Source: CAWDZK01 sp963726615 | Lineage (GTDB): Bacteria > Actinomycetota > Actinomycetes > JACCUZ01 | Length of the DNA stretch: 64,000 nucleotides | Direction: 5' to 3' | Assembly (NCBI GenBank): GCA_963726615.1 | Contig: CAVSCX010000021.1 | Span: 186,001-250,000, forward strand | Shown: positions 16,579-25,141 of the stretch, piece after piece | Layout: each line of letters begins with the position of its first letter | Numbering within the stretch: the first letter of the stretch is position 1 | Program-made: the position numbers and the translations under genes | The notes under the pieces: generated by a model | The model's input: only the letters and a program-made list of their open reading frames with translations | What the model was told of the DNA's origin: nothing | The model's database searches: none

Positions 16579-17661
16579 ATGGACCTGGACGTGCTCATGA
16601 CTCGCCACCCGATCCGTCCCGCCCTGGGGCGGCTACGGCGGCTCCGCGACGCCGGCCCGGCGACACGGCTGACCGCCGTGGGCGTCGCCCTCGCGGCGAT
16701 GATCGCTGTCGTCGTCGGCGCGGCTGTGCTGCGGGCCCAGGTGCTCGGCGACGAGTCCGGCGAGGGCGTGACCCCGGGACCGCGAGGGATCGGGTCGTGG
16801 GTCGCCCCGCACCGGCCCGGCCCGGCCGTGGCCGTGACGAAGGTCCTCACGATCGTCGTGGAGAACCACAACATCCGGCAGATGCGCGCGCAGATGCCCT
16901 ACCTGTGGCGCCTGGCCGGCGAGTACGGCTACGCCACGGGCTACCGCGCCATCCGGCACCCGTCGCTGCCCAACTACCTGTCGCTGCTGGGTGGCTCGAC
17001 CTTCGGGGTGACCGACGACGCCGATCCGGCCCACCACCCGGTCCCGGGGAGCTCGGTGCTGGGCCAGGCTCTGGCCCACGGTGGCACCGCCGCGATGTAC
17101 CTCGACGAGATGGCCTCCCACTGCCAGCAGACCAACCAGGACACCTACGCGGTGCGGCACAACCCGTGGGCGTACTTCGTCGACGAGCGGGCCAGCTGCC
17201 GGCGGCTGGACGTCCCGGTGGAGTCGGCCCGGTCGGGCACCCTCGTGTCGGACATCCGAGCGGGCCGGCTGCCCACGGTGTCCCTCCTCATCCCAGACAC
17301 CTGCAACGACGCGCACGACCACGGGTGCACCCTGGGCCGCGCGGACCGATGGCTCGGGTCGTGGGTGCCCCAGCTGCTCGACGGGCCCGACTTCCGCTCC
17401 GGCCGCCTCGCCGTCGTGGTCACCGCGGACGAGGACGACCGGCACCTGGGGAACAACGTGCTCACCGTCGTCGCGAACGCCGGCCTGCACCACGTCGTTG
17501 CCCGCGCTTCCCTGACGCACTTCAGCCTCTCGGCGTTCATGTCGCAGGTGGCCGGCGGAGCGCCGCTGCGCGACGCCGCAGCAGCACCGTCGTTCGCCGA
17601 GGCCTTCGGCCTGCGGACCCCGCGTCCGGGTTCGCTGACGCCGGGCGCCGGCGCCGGTTAG
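16579..17661 (+). CDS. Membrane-anchored phosphoesterase (phospholipase C / acid phosphatase family)
   Basis: 360 aa. After a basic N-terminus there is one hydrophobic segment (about residues 32-55), a signal anchor or uncleaved signal. The extracytoplasmic domain belongs to the phosphoesterase family of the alkaline phosphatase superfamily: VVENHNIRQMRAQMPYL, RHPSLPNYLSLLGG, DTCNDAHDHGC and VVTADEDDRH carry the expected metal-binding positions. The substrate (phospholipid or phosphomonoester) cannot be told. Start ATG 16579; ATG 16597 is an alternative. It probably shares a transcript with the upstream polymerase and the downstream lipoprotein. Confidence 0.82.
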   Translation: MDLDVLMTRHPIRPALGRLRRLRDAGPATRLTAVGVALAAMIAVVVGAAVLRAQVLGDESGEGVTPGPRGIGSWVAPHRPGPAVAVTKVLTIVVENHNIRQMRAQMPYLWRLAGEYGYATGYRAIRHPSLPNYLSLLGGSTFGVTDDADPAHHPVPGSSVLGQALAHGGTAAMYLDEMASHCQQTNQDTYAVRHNPWAYFVDERASCRRLDVPVESARSGTLVSDIRAGRLPTVSLLIPDTCNDAHDHGCTLGRADRWLGSWVPQLLDGPDFRSGRLAVVVTADEDDRHLGNNVLTVVANAGLHHVVARASLTHFSLSAFMSQVAGGAPLRDAAAAPSFAEAFGLRTPRPGSLTPGAGAG

Positions 17662-17669
17662 CATCCGGC

Positions 17670-18626
17670 GTGCGCCGCATGCGTCGGATCCCGTCCGCCG
17701 GGGGAGCAGCCGGCCCGCTCGTCGTCGCGATGAGCCTGATGTGCCTCTCGCTGGCCGGATGCGGGGGTCAGGACGGCGGTGCGGGTCCGGCCGGCCGCAG
17801 CTCCACGGTGACGCCCGGTGCCGATGCCGCCGTCGTCGTGGCAGCAGGTGACATCGCCACCCATCCGCGCGACGGCATCGCGACGGCCGACCTCATCCGG
17901 GGGATCGCGCCGGACGCGGTCCTCGCACTCGGCAACAACGTGTTCGGCAAGGGGGGCCGGGCGGACTACGACACCAGCTACGAGCCGACCTGGGGCGTGT
18001 TCCGGAGCACCACCAGGCCGGTGCCGGGGCCGCAGGAGTACCGGACACCGGGAGCGACCGGGTACTTCGAGTACTTCGCCGACCAGGTCCACGGCCAGGA
18101 GTACTACGCCTGGGACGCCGGAGCGTGGCGCATGTATGCCCTCAACTGCGAGATCGAGTGCGGCCACGACTCTCCCCAGGGGCGCTGGCTGACCCAGGAC
18201 CTCCGGCGGAACGCGGGCCGGCCGGTGCTCGCCTACCTGCACCAGCCGCTGTTCACGTGCTCGCCCGGGCACCGCCCGGCAGCGCGGGTGGACAACATCT
18301 GGCGGACGCTGCAGGCGGGCGGTGGACAGATCCTGCTCGCCGGGAACAACAGGGCGTACGAGCGCTTCTCCCACCTCGACGCGGACGGCCGTCACAGCTA
18401 TGACGGCCTGCGCGAGTTCGTGGTGGGCACCGGTGGCGCACCGCTGCAGCCCCTGGCGCCCGACTGTCCGCACCGGCGCGCGCAGAACTCGACGACGCAC
18501 GGGGTCCTCGAGCTGACCCTCGGCACCAGGGCGTACTCCTGGAAGTTCCTCGGCACCGACGGCACTGTCGTGGACGCTGGTGTGGGTCTCGTGCACCGCC
18601 GTCGCGGGGACTCCTCCGGGACGTGA
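17670..18626 (+). CDS. Lipoprotein with metallophosphoesterase fold, catalytic residues lost
   Basis: 318 aa. The signal sequence ends in lipobox LAGC with Cys at residue 31, so it should be lipid-anchored outside the membrane. The body aligns closely with the actinobacterial secreted metallophosphoesterase family (AAGDIAT, the DPTWG-like EPTWGVF, TPGATGYFEYF, AYERF, FVVGTGG), yet nearly every metal ligand differs: GNNVF for GDNQY, GPQEY for GNHEY, LHQPLF for WHHPRF, GNNRAYERF for GHDHDYERF. Only the first motif's Asp remains. It is in frame throughout, so it looks like a maintained pseudoenzyme rather than a pseudogene. Starts eight bases after the phosphoesterase. Confidence 0.85.
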   Translation: MRRMRRIPSAGGAAGPLVVAMSLMCLSLAGCGGQDGGAGPAGRSSTVTPGADAAVVVAAGDIATHPRDGIATADLIRGIAPDAVLALGNNVFGKGGRADYDTSYEPTWGVFRSTTRPVPGPQEYRTPGATGYFEYFADQVHGQEYYAWDAGAWRMYALNCEIECGHDSPQGRWLTQDLRRNAGRPVLAYLHQPLFTCSPGHRPAARVDNIWRTLQAGGGQILLAGNNRAYERFSHLDADGRHSYDGLREFVVGTGGAPLQPLAPDCPHRRAQNSTTHGVLELTLGTRAYSWKFLGTDGTVVDAGVGLVHRRRGDSSGT

Positions 18627-18713
18627 CGCCGCGTCGACGCGTCACCGCGTGTGATCATCGGGTCACGATCTTGCCTCTTGATCACTGCCCCGACAGGGAG
18701 GACGCTTCCGATC

Positions 18714-18941
18714 ATGCAGTCCGGGTCGGGGCGTTACCGCGCAGCGGCGCAGGTGCAGGCCGAGGCGCGCGAGGCGGCACTGCGCTCCGCCGCCCGGTTG
18801 CTGGCCGCCCGGGCGTCCAGCGAGCACCGGGTCCGCGTGGTGCTGGCGCAGCGGCGCCTCGACCGGGAGCGGCGGGAGGCCGCCGATGCCGACCGGTTGT
18901 GGTCGATGTACCGACCGGTGAACCGGCTGCCGGTGCGGTAG
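18714..18941 (+). CDS. Small basic helical protein, hypothetical
   Basis: 75 aa, rich in Ala and Arg (RAAAQVQAEAREAALRSAARL), predicted to form one long helix, ending MYRPVNRLPVR. GGGAGG lies about 12 bases upstream of the ATG, somewhat far. No family recognised. Codon use resembles neighbouring genes, but alanine-arginine frames are common in this GC range, so coding status is moderate. Confidence 0.45.
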   Translation: MQSGSGRYRAAAQVQAEAREAALRSAARLLAARASSEHRVRVVLAQRRLDRERREAADADRLWSMYRPVNRLPVR

Positions 18942-19075
18942 CCGTCCGGTCGCCGGGCGATGCCGTCGATGCCGGCGACACAGCGTGATGGAGCTGGCAC
19001 ACAACTGCTGCTTGTCCGACCCGCTCGCCGGCTCTAGCGTTCGGAGCATCCGGTTGCGGGCAGAGGAGCGTCCGG

Positions 19076-19381
19076 GTGAGGGCAGAGGGGCGTGCCGTGG
19101 GACGGCGTTCGCGCACGCAGGTGGACCTCCCGGTGGTGGTCCGGCATCATCACGCCGCGCCGCGGCTGGCCGAGGAGCAGGGCCGGGAGGCGCTGAGCTT
19201 CGGGCTCGACTTGCAGCGGTCGGCCACGGCGCTCGCCCCGGAGCACGCCAGGATCGCCCGCGAGGAGCAGCGGCGCCGCCGGATCCTGCGCTGGTCCCGC
19301 CGGGTGGGGGCGCTCGACCTGGTGGCCGCAGCTGCCGCCGTGGCGGCCTGGTCCAGTGGGTGGCCGTTGGGTGGCCGGTGA
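19076..19381 (+). CDS. Small protein with C-terminal membrane helix, hypothetical
   Basis: 101 aa starting with GTG, with GAGGAG seven bases upstream, a good ribosome site. The N-terminal three quarters are basic and helical (HARIAREEQRRRRILRWSRR). The last 25 residues include a weakly hydrophobic stretch, ALDLVAAAAAVAAW, that could be a tail anchor. No family recognised. Confidence 0.5.
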   Translation: MRAEGRAVGRRSRTQVDLPVVVRHHHAAPRLAEEQGREALSFGLDLQRSATALAPEHARIAREEQRRRRILRWSRRVGALDLVAAAAAVAAWSSGWPLGGR

Positions 19382-19436
19382 CCTGTCGGGGGTCGCGCCG
19401 GTTTTCCCGTGCGCCCCGACGGGGTACACCCCGTTC

Positions 19437-19736
19437 GTGAAGGAAGGCCGGGACACCGACGCCACCCGGGTCGCGCTGGCCATGGTCCGCGCGGACTGGC
19501 AGAGGGACGAGGACGGGTGGAACCAGCTGTGGGCCGTCACCGACGACCCCGGCGAGCTGGCTCGGGAGCTGACCCGGCTCTGTCGCGAGCAGCTCGACCA
19601 GCTGGCGTCGGTGGCAGGAGTCTCCACCGCGGAGATGCTGCACCGGATGGCGGCGCAGCTGATCCCGCACCCGGAGCCGTGGGGACAGGACCGGCACGTG
19701 GTGGACCTCCGGCCGAAGCAGGTCAGCCCCAGCTGA
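19437..19736 (+). CDS. Hypothetical helical protein
   Basis: 99 aa from GTG at 19437. The sequence is well balanced and soluble (DWQRDEDGWNQLWAVTDDP, LARELTRLCREQLDQLASVAG), helical throughout. A TACACC -10-like element ends six bases before the GTG, suggesting a leaderless message. No family recognised. Convergent with map, 22 bases apart. Confidence 0.65.
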   Translation: MKEGRDTDATRVALAMVRADWQRDEDGWNQLWAVTDDPGELARELTRLCREQLDQLASVAGVSTAEMLHRMAAQLIPHPEPWGQDRHVVDLRPKQVSPS

Positions 19737-19758
19737 CCTGCTGACGGCCCACCGGCGC

Positions 19759-20613
19759 TCAGCCAGGCAGCGTGAGGATCTCGGGTTCCCCCGACGTGAC
19801 CAGGATCGTGTGCTCGAACTGCGCCGACTTCCTCCGGTCCCGCGTCACAACAGTCCAGCCGTCGTCCCAGATCTCCCACTCCGCGGTGCCGAGGTTGAGC
19901 ATCGGCTCGATCGTGAACGTCATGCCCTCCTCGATCACCACGTCGTGCGTCTCGTCGTCGTAGTGCGGCACGACGAGCCCGGAGTGGAACGACGTGCCGA
20001 TGCCGTGACCGGTGAACTCCCGCACGACCCCGTAGCCGAACCGCCGGGCGTAGGACTCGATCACGCGCCCCACGACGCTGATCGGGCGCCCCGGGCGGAC
20101 CGCTCTGATCGCCCGTCGCAACGCCTCCTCGGTGCGCTCGACGAGCAGGCGGTCCTCGTCCGCCACGTCGCCGACGAGGAAGGTGGCGTCCGTGTCGCCG
20201 TGCACCCCACCCAGGTACGCGGTGATGTCGACGTTGACGATGTCGCCGGACTCGAGCCGGGTGCTGTCCGGGATCCCGTGGCAGACCACCTCGTTGACGG
20301 AGGTGCACAGCGATTTCGGGAACCCCTTGTACCCGAGCGTGGACGGGTAGGCGTCGTGGTCGACGAGGTACTCGTGCCCGACCCGGTCCAGCTCGTCCGT
20401 GGTGACCCCTGGGGCGACGTGGCGCCCGACCTCCACCAGCGCCTGGGCGGCGAGGCGACCCGCGACGCGCATCCGGGCGATGGTGTCGGCGTCCTTCACC
20501 TCGGGACCGGTGAACCGCGCCGGCTGCGGCCTGCCGACGTACTCCGGCCGCTGGATGCCGGGCGGCACCGGGCGCACGGGGGAGAGCCTGCCGGGCGTGA
20601 GGGTGGTGGACAT
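19759..20613 (-). CDS. map: Methionine aminopeptidase, type I
   Basis: Removes N-terminal methionine from nascent proteins; two-metal enzyme. 284 aa with the roughly 40-residue proline-rich N-terminal extension (PVRPVPPGIQRPEYVG) of the actinobacterial MetAP Ic form. Metal ligands are visible in NVDITAYLGG, HGDTDATF, FTGHGIG, FTIEPML and QFEHTIL. ATG start; TAGACT lies about eight bases upstream on the minus strand, so it may be leaderless. Divergent from the 61-aa gene at 20649. Confidence 0.96.
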   Translation of the reverse strand: MSTTLTPGRLSPVRPVPPGIQRPEYVGRPQPARFTGPEVKDADTIARMRVAGRLAAQALVEVGRHVAPGVTTDELDRVGHEYLVDHDAYPSTLGYKGFPKSLCTSVNEVVCHGIPDSTRLESGDIVNVDITAYLGGVHGDTDATFLVGDVADEDRLLVERTEEALRRAIRAVRPGRPISVVGRVIESYARRFGYGVVREFTGHGIGTSFHSGLVVPHYDDETHDVVIEEGMTFTIEPMLNLGTAEWEIWDDGWTVVTRDRRKSAQFEHTILVTSGEPEILTLPG

Positions 20614-20648
20614 GGTGCAGGAGTCTAGATCCGGGGGATGATGCGGTC

Positions 20649-20834
20649 ATGAGTGACGAGGACCGGCAGTGGTACTACTGCCTGAACCACAAGACCGTCG
20701 AGCAGGGCCAGTCCTGCGCCAACTCCGAACGGCTCGGTCCCTACGCCACCCCGCAGGAGGCGGAGGCAGCCCTGGCGACCGCGGCCGAGAAGACCGAGGC
20801 ATGGGAGAACGACCCGAGATGGAACGACGAGTGA
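20649..20834 (+). CDS. Conserved small actinobacterial protein
   Basis: 61 aa: DEDRQWYYCLNHKTVEQGQ, then LGPYATPQEAEAALATAAEKTEAWENDPRW. The WYYC...G...LGPY(A/D)T..EA pattern recurs in small actinobacterial hypotheticals often next to map. Soluble and acidic; function unknown. The G-rich GGGGGA lies about 10 bases upstream. Followed 45 bases later by a strong terminator. Confidence 0.78.
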   Translation: MSDEDRQWYYCLNHKTVEQGQSCANSERLGPYATPQEAEAALATAAEKTEAWENDPRWNDE

Positions 20835-20879
20835 GCGGGCGGACGGCTCGCGCGGTGCGCCCGGGCCGCTGACGCGCCG

Positions 20880-20911
20880 AAGGGGCCGCCCGATCTGCCG
20901 GGCGGCCCCTT
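20880..20911. terminator. Bidirectional terminator
   Basis: Perfect 13-bp stem AAGGGGCCGCCCG / CGGGCGGCCCCTT with a six-base loop (20893-20898), placed between two convergent genes. The A and T ends of the arms give short U-tracts in both directions. Confidence 0.85.
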
Positions 20912-20927
20912 CCGACGCGTGGAGCGA

Positions 20928-21425
20928 CTAGCGCTTGCGCGCCGTCTTCTTCGCCGTCTTGCGGGTAGCAGACTTGCGGGCCGTCTTCCGTGCCGGGCTC
21001 CGCTTGGCCGCTGCCTTCTTGGTGGTGGACCGCTTGGCGGTCTTCTTGGCCGCGGACCGCTTCGCGGTCTTCTTGGCGGTCTTCTTGGCGGTCTTCTTCG
21101 CCGCTGCCTTCTTGGTGGACCGCTTGGCCGTCTTCTTGGCCGCGGACCGCTTCGCCGGGGACCGCTTCGCGGTCTTCTTGGCGGCCTTCTTCGCCGTCTT
21201 CTTGGTCGTCTTCTTCGCCGCTGCCCGCTTCGTGGTCGACTTCCGTGCCGTCGACTTCTTAGCGGCCGTCTTCTTCGCGGTCTTCTTGGCGGCCTTCTTC
21301 GCCGTCTTCTTGGCGGTCTTCTTCGCGGCCTTCTTGCCAGTGCGAGCAGTGGTGGTCTTGCGGCTCGTGCTTGCCGCCGCGTGGGTCACTCTCGCGGTGG
21401 TCTCTTCTTCGTCTGTGGCCGGCAC
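20928..21425 (-). CDS. Histone H1-like lysine/alanine-rich DNA-binding protein
   Basis: 165 aa. After an acidic-then-polar lead (about 35 residues, with DEEETT) the whole protein is tandem KKTA/KKAA/KRST/KRSP repeats ending KKTARKR, like eukaryotic histone H1 tails and the C-terminal tails of actinobacterial HU/HupS. No folded HU domain is present, so it probably coats or compacts DNA non-specifically. I place the start at GTG 21425, because AGGAGG lies five bases upstream; an in-frame ATG at 21473 has no ribosome site. Low-complexity DNA makes the length prone to change. Confidence 0.83.
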   Translation of the reverse strand: MPATDEEETTARVTHAAASTSRKTTTARTGKKAAKKTAKKTAKKAAKKTAKKTAAKKSTARKSTTKRAAAKKTTKKTAKKAAKKTAKRSPAKRSAAKKTAKRSTKKAAAKKTAKKTAKKTAKRSAAKKTAKRSTTKKAAAKRSPARKTARKSATRKTAKKTARKR

Positions 21426-21653
21426 TCGCGCCTCCTGGACTCGTTGCGTCGACCTCGTGGTCAACGTCTTCATCGAAAAAGATCGCACTACCACGCACGC
21501 GTTGCCAGCATTTCGCTGCACCAGTTTTTGTGGCGGCCCAACGAGTTGACCGCACATCTCGGACGCGGCACGTGGGGACGTGTGGTCAGGCAACCCCGAA
21601 TGCCGTTGTGCTGCAACGTGTCTAGCCGCACCCGAGTGTGCACATCGACGACG
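21426..21653. other. 228-bp intergenic region upstream of the H1-like gene
   Basis: Less GC-rich than its surroundings. It must carry the promoter of the minus-strand H1-like gene. Contains an in-frame but site-less ATG at 21473. No hairpin or RNA seen. Confidence 0.35.
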
Positions 21654-22274
21654 TCAACGACGCGGAGCAGGCCCGCTGACGCGATCGAGAAATCGTGCAA
21701 GACGGTCGCGCATTGCGACGCGTGTCGCGGATTCACCGGCTGCGACACTCACAAGATGCTGCACGGTGTCCATGTTCACGTACGTCGACGACGACTGCGT
21801 CACGAGTCGTGTCTGCTGTCTCGTCGGCACCACGAGCCGGTCGTGCACGAGCGTGCCGAGCTCGTCGTCACCGTCGTCGATGGACAGGATCGTGGCGCCG
21901 ACACGACGCGCGTCGGCGACCCGTTCGAGCAACCCTTCCGGAGCAGCGTCCGGAGCCACGACGAACACGGTCTCGTCCCGTCGCGCCGCCTCGAGCCTGG
22001 CCATGCCTACCGAGAGGTGCGGCGGGGCCTCGGCGGGCACCGACCAGCGCACCAGCGTGGGGGCCAGCTCCGGGACGCCGGCGAAGCGGGACTCGTCGTC
22101 CAGGTGCGCCGCGAGGTGCCACGGCTCCTCGGTGGGGGTACCGACAAGCAGCAGGCCTCCGGGGCTCGGCGTCGCCCTCCGCAGCGTCGCGGCGAAGTCG
22201 CGGGTGCGCTCCACCCAGCCGGATGCCGCCAACAGCTCGCGGATGACATGCACGCGCTCCGAGTCCACGCGCAC
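21654..22274 (-). CDS. Hypothetical protein with nucleotide-fold-like second half
   Basis: 206 aa, soluble. The middle (about residues 98-150: ETVFVVAPDAAPEGLLERVADARRVGATILSID) reads as an alternating beta-alpha fold reminiscent of SIS-type domains, but no SIS active-site motif is seen. The last 40 residues (VNMDTVQHLVSVAAG, RVAMRDRLARFLDRV) form an amphipathic helix. I do not recognise the family. Follows panB by 74 bases on the same strand. GTG start is uncertain; GTG at 22268 is also possible. Confidence 0.6.
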   Translation of the reverse strand: MRVDSERVHVIRELLAASGWVERTRDFAATLRRATPSPGGLLLVGTPTEEPWHLAAHLDDESRFAGVPELAPTLVRWSVPAEAPPHLSVGMARLEAARRDETVFVVAPDAAPEGLLERVADARRVGATILSIDDGDDELGTLVHDRLVVPTRQQTRLVTQSSSTYVNMDTVQHLVSVAAGESATRVAMRDRLARFLDRVSGPAPRR

Positions 22275-22348
22275 ATGCTGCCCGTCCGGCCCCCTCGGCG
22301 CAGCGCGACGCGCTCGGGAGACCTGCTCGGCCGCTCAGACCTGGCCGA

Positions 22349-23239
22349 TCAGCTGAACGAGTGCTCCTCCGAAGGGAAGGTGCCCGCCGCGACGTCGTCG
22401 GCGAACTCCCTGGCCGCCGCGGCGAGGGTGCCGCGCAGGTCGGCGTACTGCTTGACGAAGCGCGGCATCGGTCCGCCTCGCAGCCCCGCCATGTCCTGCC
22501 ACACGAGCACCTGACCGTCGCAGTCGACACCCGCGCCGATGCCGATGGTCGGGATGACGAGCTCGGCGGTGATCCGCTTGGCGACCTCGGCGGGCACCAT
22601 CTCGAGCACCACGGCGAACGCGCCGGCCCCGGCCAGCGCCACCGCGTCGGCGACCAGGCGGTCGGCGCCGGCCCCGCGGCCCTGCACCCGGTAGCCACCG
22701 AGCCCGTGCTCGCTCTGCGGCGTGAAGCCGATGTGCGCCATGACGGGGACGCCGGCCGTGACCAGGGCACGCACCTGTGGGACGACCGCCTCGCCGCCCT
22801 CGAGCTTGACCGCGTGCGCGCGCGCCTCCTTCATGAACCGCACCGATGTCGCGAGCGCCTGCCCGGGCGAGGACTGGTACGAGCCGAACGGAAGGTCGGC
22901 GACTACCAGCGCCCGGTGCGAACCGCGGCTGACGGCGCGCACGAGCGGGATCATCTCGTCCACGCTGACCGGCAGCGTCGTGTCGTAGCCGAGCACGTTG
23001 TTGGCAGCCGAGTCGCCCACGAGCAGGACCGGGACCCCGGCGGCGTCGAAGATCTCGGCGGTCATCTGGTCGTACGAGGTGAGCATCGCGAACCTCTCGC
23101 CGCGCGCCTTCATCGCCGCGAGGTGGTGCACGCGGACCCGCCTGGGCGGCGCAGGACCCGGGTCTGCCGAGGCTGTGCCGTTGCCGTACGGCGCCGGCCC
23201 CTCCGGCGCGGACGAAGTGTTGTCGGGAGAGCTGGTCAT
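22349..23239 (-). CDS. panB: 3-methyl-2-oxobutanoate hydroxymethyltransferase
   Basis: First committed step of pantothenate (vitamin B5) synthesis: adds a hydroxymethyl group from methylenetetrahydrofolate to 2-oxoisovalerate. 296 aa including a roughly 30-residue disordered N-terminus. Motifs: FAMLTSYDQMTAEIFDAAG, LLVGDSAANNVLGYDTTLPV (metal Asp), VVADLPFGSY, KLEGGE, HIGFTPQ and IPTIGIGAGVDCDGQ. ATG at 23239 has GGAGG seven bases upstream; the frame extends further but without a better site. Other pan genes are not in the window. Downstream of nadE on the same strand. Confidence 0.96.
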   Translation of the reverse strand: MTSSPDNTSSAPEGPAPYGNGTASADPGPAPPRRVRVHHLAAMKARGERFAMLTSYDQMTAEIFDAAGVPVLLVGDSAANNVLGYDTTLPVSVDEMIPLVRAVSRGSHRALVVADLPFGSYQSSPGQALATSVRFMKEARAHAVKLEGGEAVVPQVRALVTAGVPVMAHIGFTPQSEHGLGGYRVQGRGAGADRLVADAVALAGAGAFAVVLEMVPAEVAKRITAELVIPTIGIGAGVDCDGQVLVWQDMAGLRGGPMPRFVKQYADLRGTLAAAAREFADDVAAGTFPSEEHSFS

Positions 23240-23324
23240 ACGAGGACCTCCGGTGTCGCCTCGAGGCTCCCGGACGGAGTCCCCGGACGTGTTCATGGTG
23301 GCACGCGGCGGTGGCCGGGCCTGC

Positions 23325-25103
23325 TCAGGGGCGCGGTGCGTGCTCCCGCCAACGGTTGGTGATCGGCAGCCGCCGGTCCCGCCCGAACGCCTTGAACGAG
23401 ATCTTCGGTCCCGGCGGGTACTGCCGGCGCTTGTACTCGGCGCGGTCGGTGAGCTGGAGCACCTTCTCGACGACCTCCTCGTCGAACCCGGCAGCGAGCA
23501 GCTCGCCGGAGCCACGGTCCTGCTCGACGTAGTCGTCGAGGATGTCGTCCAGCACGCCGTAGTCGGGCAGCGAGTCGGTGTCGACCTGTCCGGGCCGCAG
23601 CTCGGCCGACGGCGGCTTGGTGATCGACGACTCCGGGATCGGTGGCGCCTCGCCTCGCCGGAGGGCCTCGGCGTTGCGCCACCGCGACAGCGCCCACACC
23701 GACGTCTTGGGGACGTCCTTGAGCGGCGCGAAACCGCCGACCGCGTCGCCGTAGATGGTCGAGTAGCCCACGGACAGCTCGCTCTTGTTGCCGCAGGCGA
23801 GCACCAGGTGCCCGTACTGGTTGGACAGGCCCATCCAGACGACCGCCCGAATCCGCGCCTGCAGGTTCTCCTCGGCAAGGCCGTCCAGCCCGAGCTGCGC
23901 CTGGAAGGCGTCGAACAACGGTCCGATCGGCACCACCTGGTAGTTGAGCCCGGTGCGCTCGGCGAGGTCGGCGGCGTCGGTCTTGGAGTGCTCGCTGGAC
24001 CAGTCGCTGGGGTTGGACACGCCGTAGACGTTCTCGGCGCCGATCGCGTCGCACGCGATGACGGCAGTCAGCGTCGAGTCGATGCCGCCCGAGAGCCCGA
24101 GCAGGACCGAACGGAAGCCGTTCTTGGTCACGTAGTCGCGGACGGCCAGGACCAGCGCCGAGTAGACCTCGGCCTCGTCCTCGATCCGCTCGGCGACCGG
24201 TGCGGTCATTGCCTCGTACGCGGGCAGGGGGTCCGCGGACAGCACCACGTGCTGGATCGTCGTGGCCGAGCCGTCCGGCGCCTCCACGTGGCTAGCCTCG
24301 TCGGTCGTCGGAGCCGTGGCGTCCGGCAGGTCGAGGTCGATGACGAGAAGCTCCTCGGTGAACTGGCGGGCGCGTGCGAGCAGCGTCCCGTCCGCGTCGA
24401 CCACGAGGGAGTCGCCGTCGAAGACGAGCTCGTCCTGACCGCCGACCATGTTCACATAAGCCAGCGCGCAGCCGGCACCGGCTGCCCGCCGCCGGACCAG
24501 GTCGAGCCGTACGTCGTCCTTGTTGCGCTCGTACGGCGACCCGTTGATCACCAGCAGCAGCCCGGCGCCCGCTTCCCTCGTCACGGCCACCGGCCCGCCG
24601 TCCTGCCAGATGTCCTCGCAGATGGCGATCGCCACGTCGACCCCGTGCACCCGGGCTACCGTCAGCGAGCTGCCGGGCACGAAGTAGCGGTACTCGTCGA
24701 ACACGCCGTAGTTCGGGAGGTGGTGCTTGGCGTAGCGGGCGGCCACCCGGCCGCGGTGCAGGATCGCGGCAGCGTTCTGGGGGGCGCCCTTCGGGGTGCC
24801 GAGGACGGGTACGGCGTCCGACGCGCCGTCGAGGAAGCCGACCACCACGGCCAGCTCCTCGAGACCCTCCGCTGCGAGCTGCCCGGCGAGGTCCTCGAGA
24901 GCCTGCCGGGACGCGTCGACGAAGGACCGGCGCAGCACGAGGTCCTCGACGGGGTAGCCGGTCAGCGCCATCTCCGGGAACGCCACCAGATGAGCACCCT
25001 GCTCGGCGGCCCGGCGGGACCACGCCAGGATCTGCGCGGCGTTGCCGGCGAGGTCCCCGACGACCGGGTCGTGCTGGGCGAGGGCGAGACGCAGCTGGGC
25101 CAC
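23325..25103 (-). CDS. nadE: Glutamine-dependent NAD+ synthetase
   Basis: Final step of NAD synthesis: amidates nicotinic acid adenine dinucleotide using ammonia from glutamine. 592 aa, two domains. The N-terminal nitrilase-type glutaminase (about 1-270) has the triad Glu in FPEMALTGYP, Lys in AKHHLPNYGVFDE and Cys in AICEDIWQ. The C-terminal synthetase (about 290-560) has the PP-loop LGLSGGIDSTLTA. GTG start, with TAGGCT six bases upstream (25110-25115, reverse strand), indicating leaderless transcription. Only 38 bases separate it from the GGDEF-EAL gene. Confidence 0.95.
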   Translation of the reverse strand: MAQLRLALAQHDPVVGDLAGNAAQILAWSRRAAEQGAHLVAFPEMALTGYPVEDLVLRRSFVDASRQALEDLAGQLAAEGLEELAVVVGFLDGASDAVPVLGTPKGAPQNAAAILHRGRVAARYAKHHLPNYGVFDEYRYFVPGSSLTVARVHGVDVAIAICEDIWQDGGPVAVTREAGAGLLLVINGSPYERNKDDVRLDLVRRRAAGAGCALAYVNMVGGQDELVFDGDSLVVDADGTLLARARQFTEELLVIDLDLPDATAPTTDEASHVEAPDGSATTIQHVVLSADPLPAYEAMTAPVAERIEDEAEVYSALVLAVRDYVTKNGFRSVLLGLSGGIDSTLTAVIACDAIGAENVYGVSNPSDWSSEHSKTDAADLAERTGLNYQVVPIGPLFDAFQAQLGLDGLAEENLQARIRAVVWMGLSNQYGHLVLACGNKSELSVGYSTIYGDAVGGFAPLKDVPKTSVWALSRWRNAEALRRGEAPPIPESSITKPPSAELRPGQVDTDSLPDYGVLDDILDDYVEQDRGSGELLAAGFDEEVVEKVLQLTDRAEYKRRQYPPGPKISFKAFGRDRRLPITNRWREHAPRP

Positions 25104-25141
25104 GCCACGAGCCTACGGCGCGGCGGGACGGCGGCAGTGCG

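Noticed and set aside
20935..21360. Dense short repeats that could suggest a CRISPR or satellite
   Set aside because: They are codon-phased Lys/Ala repeats of the H1-like protein, with no uniform repeat-spacer pattern.
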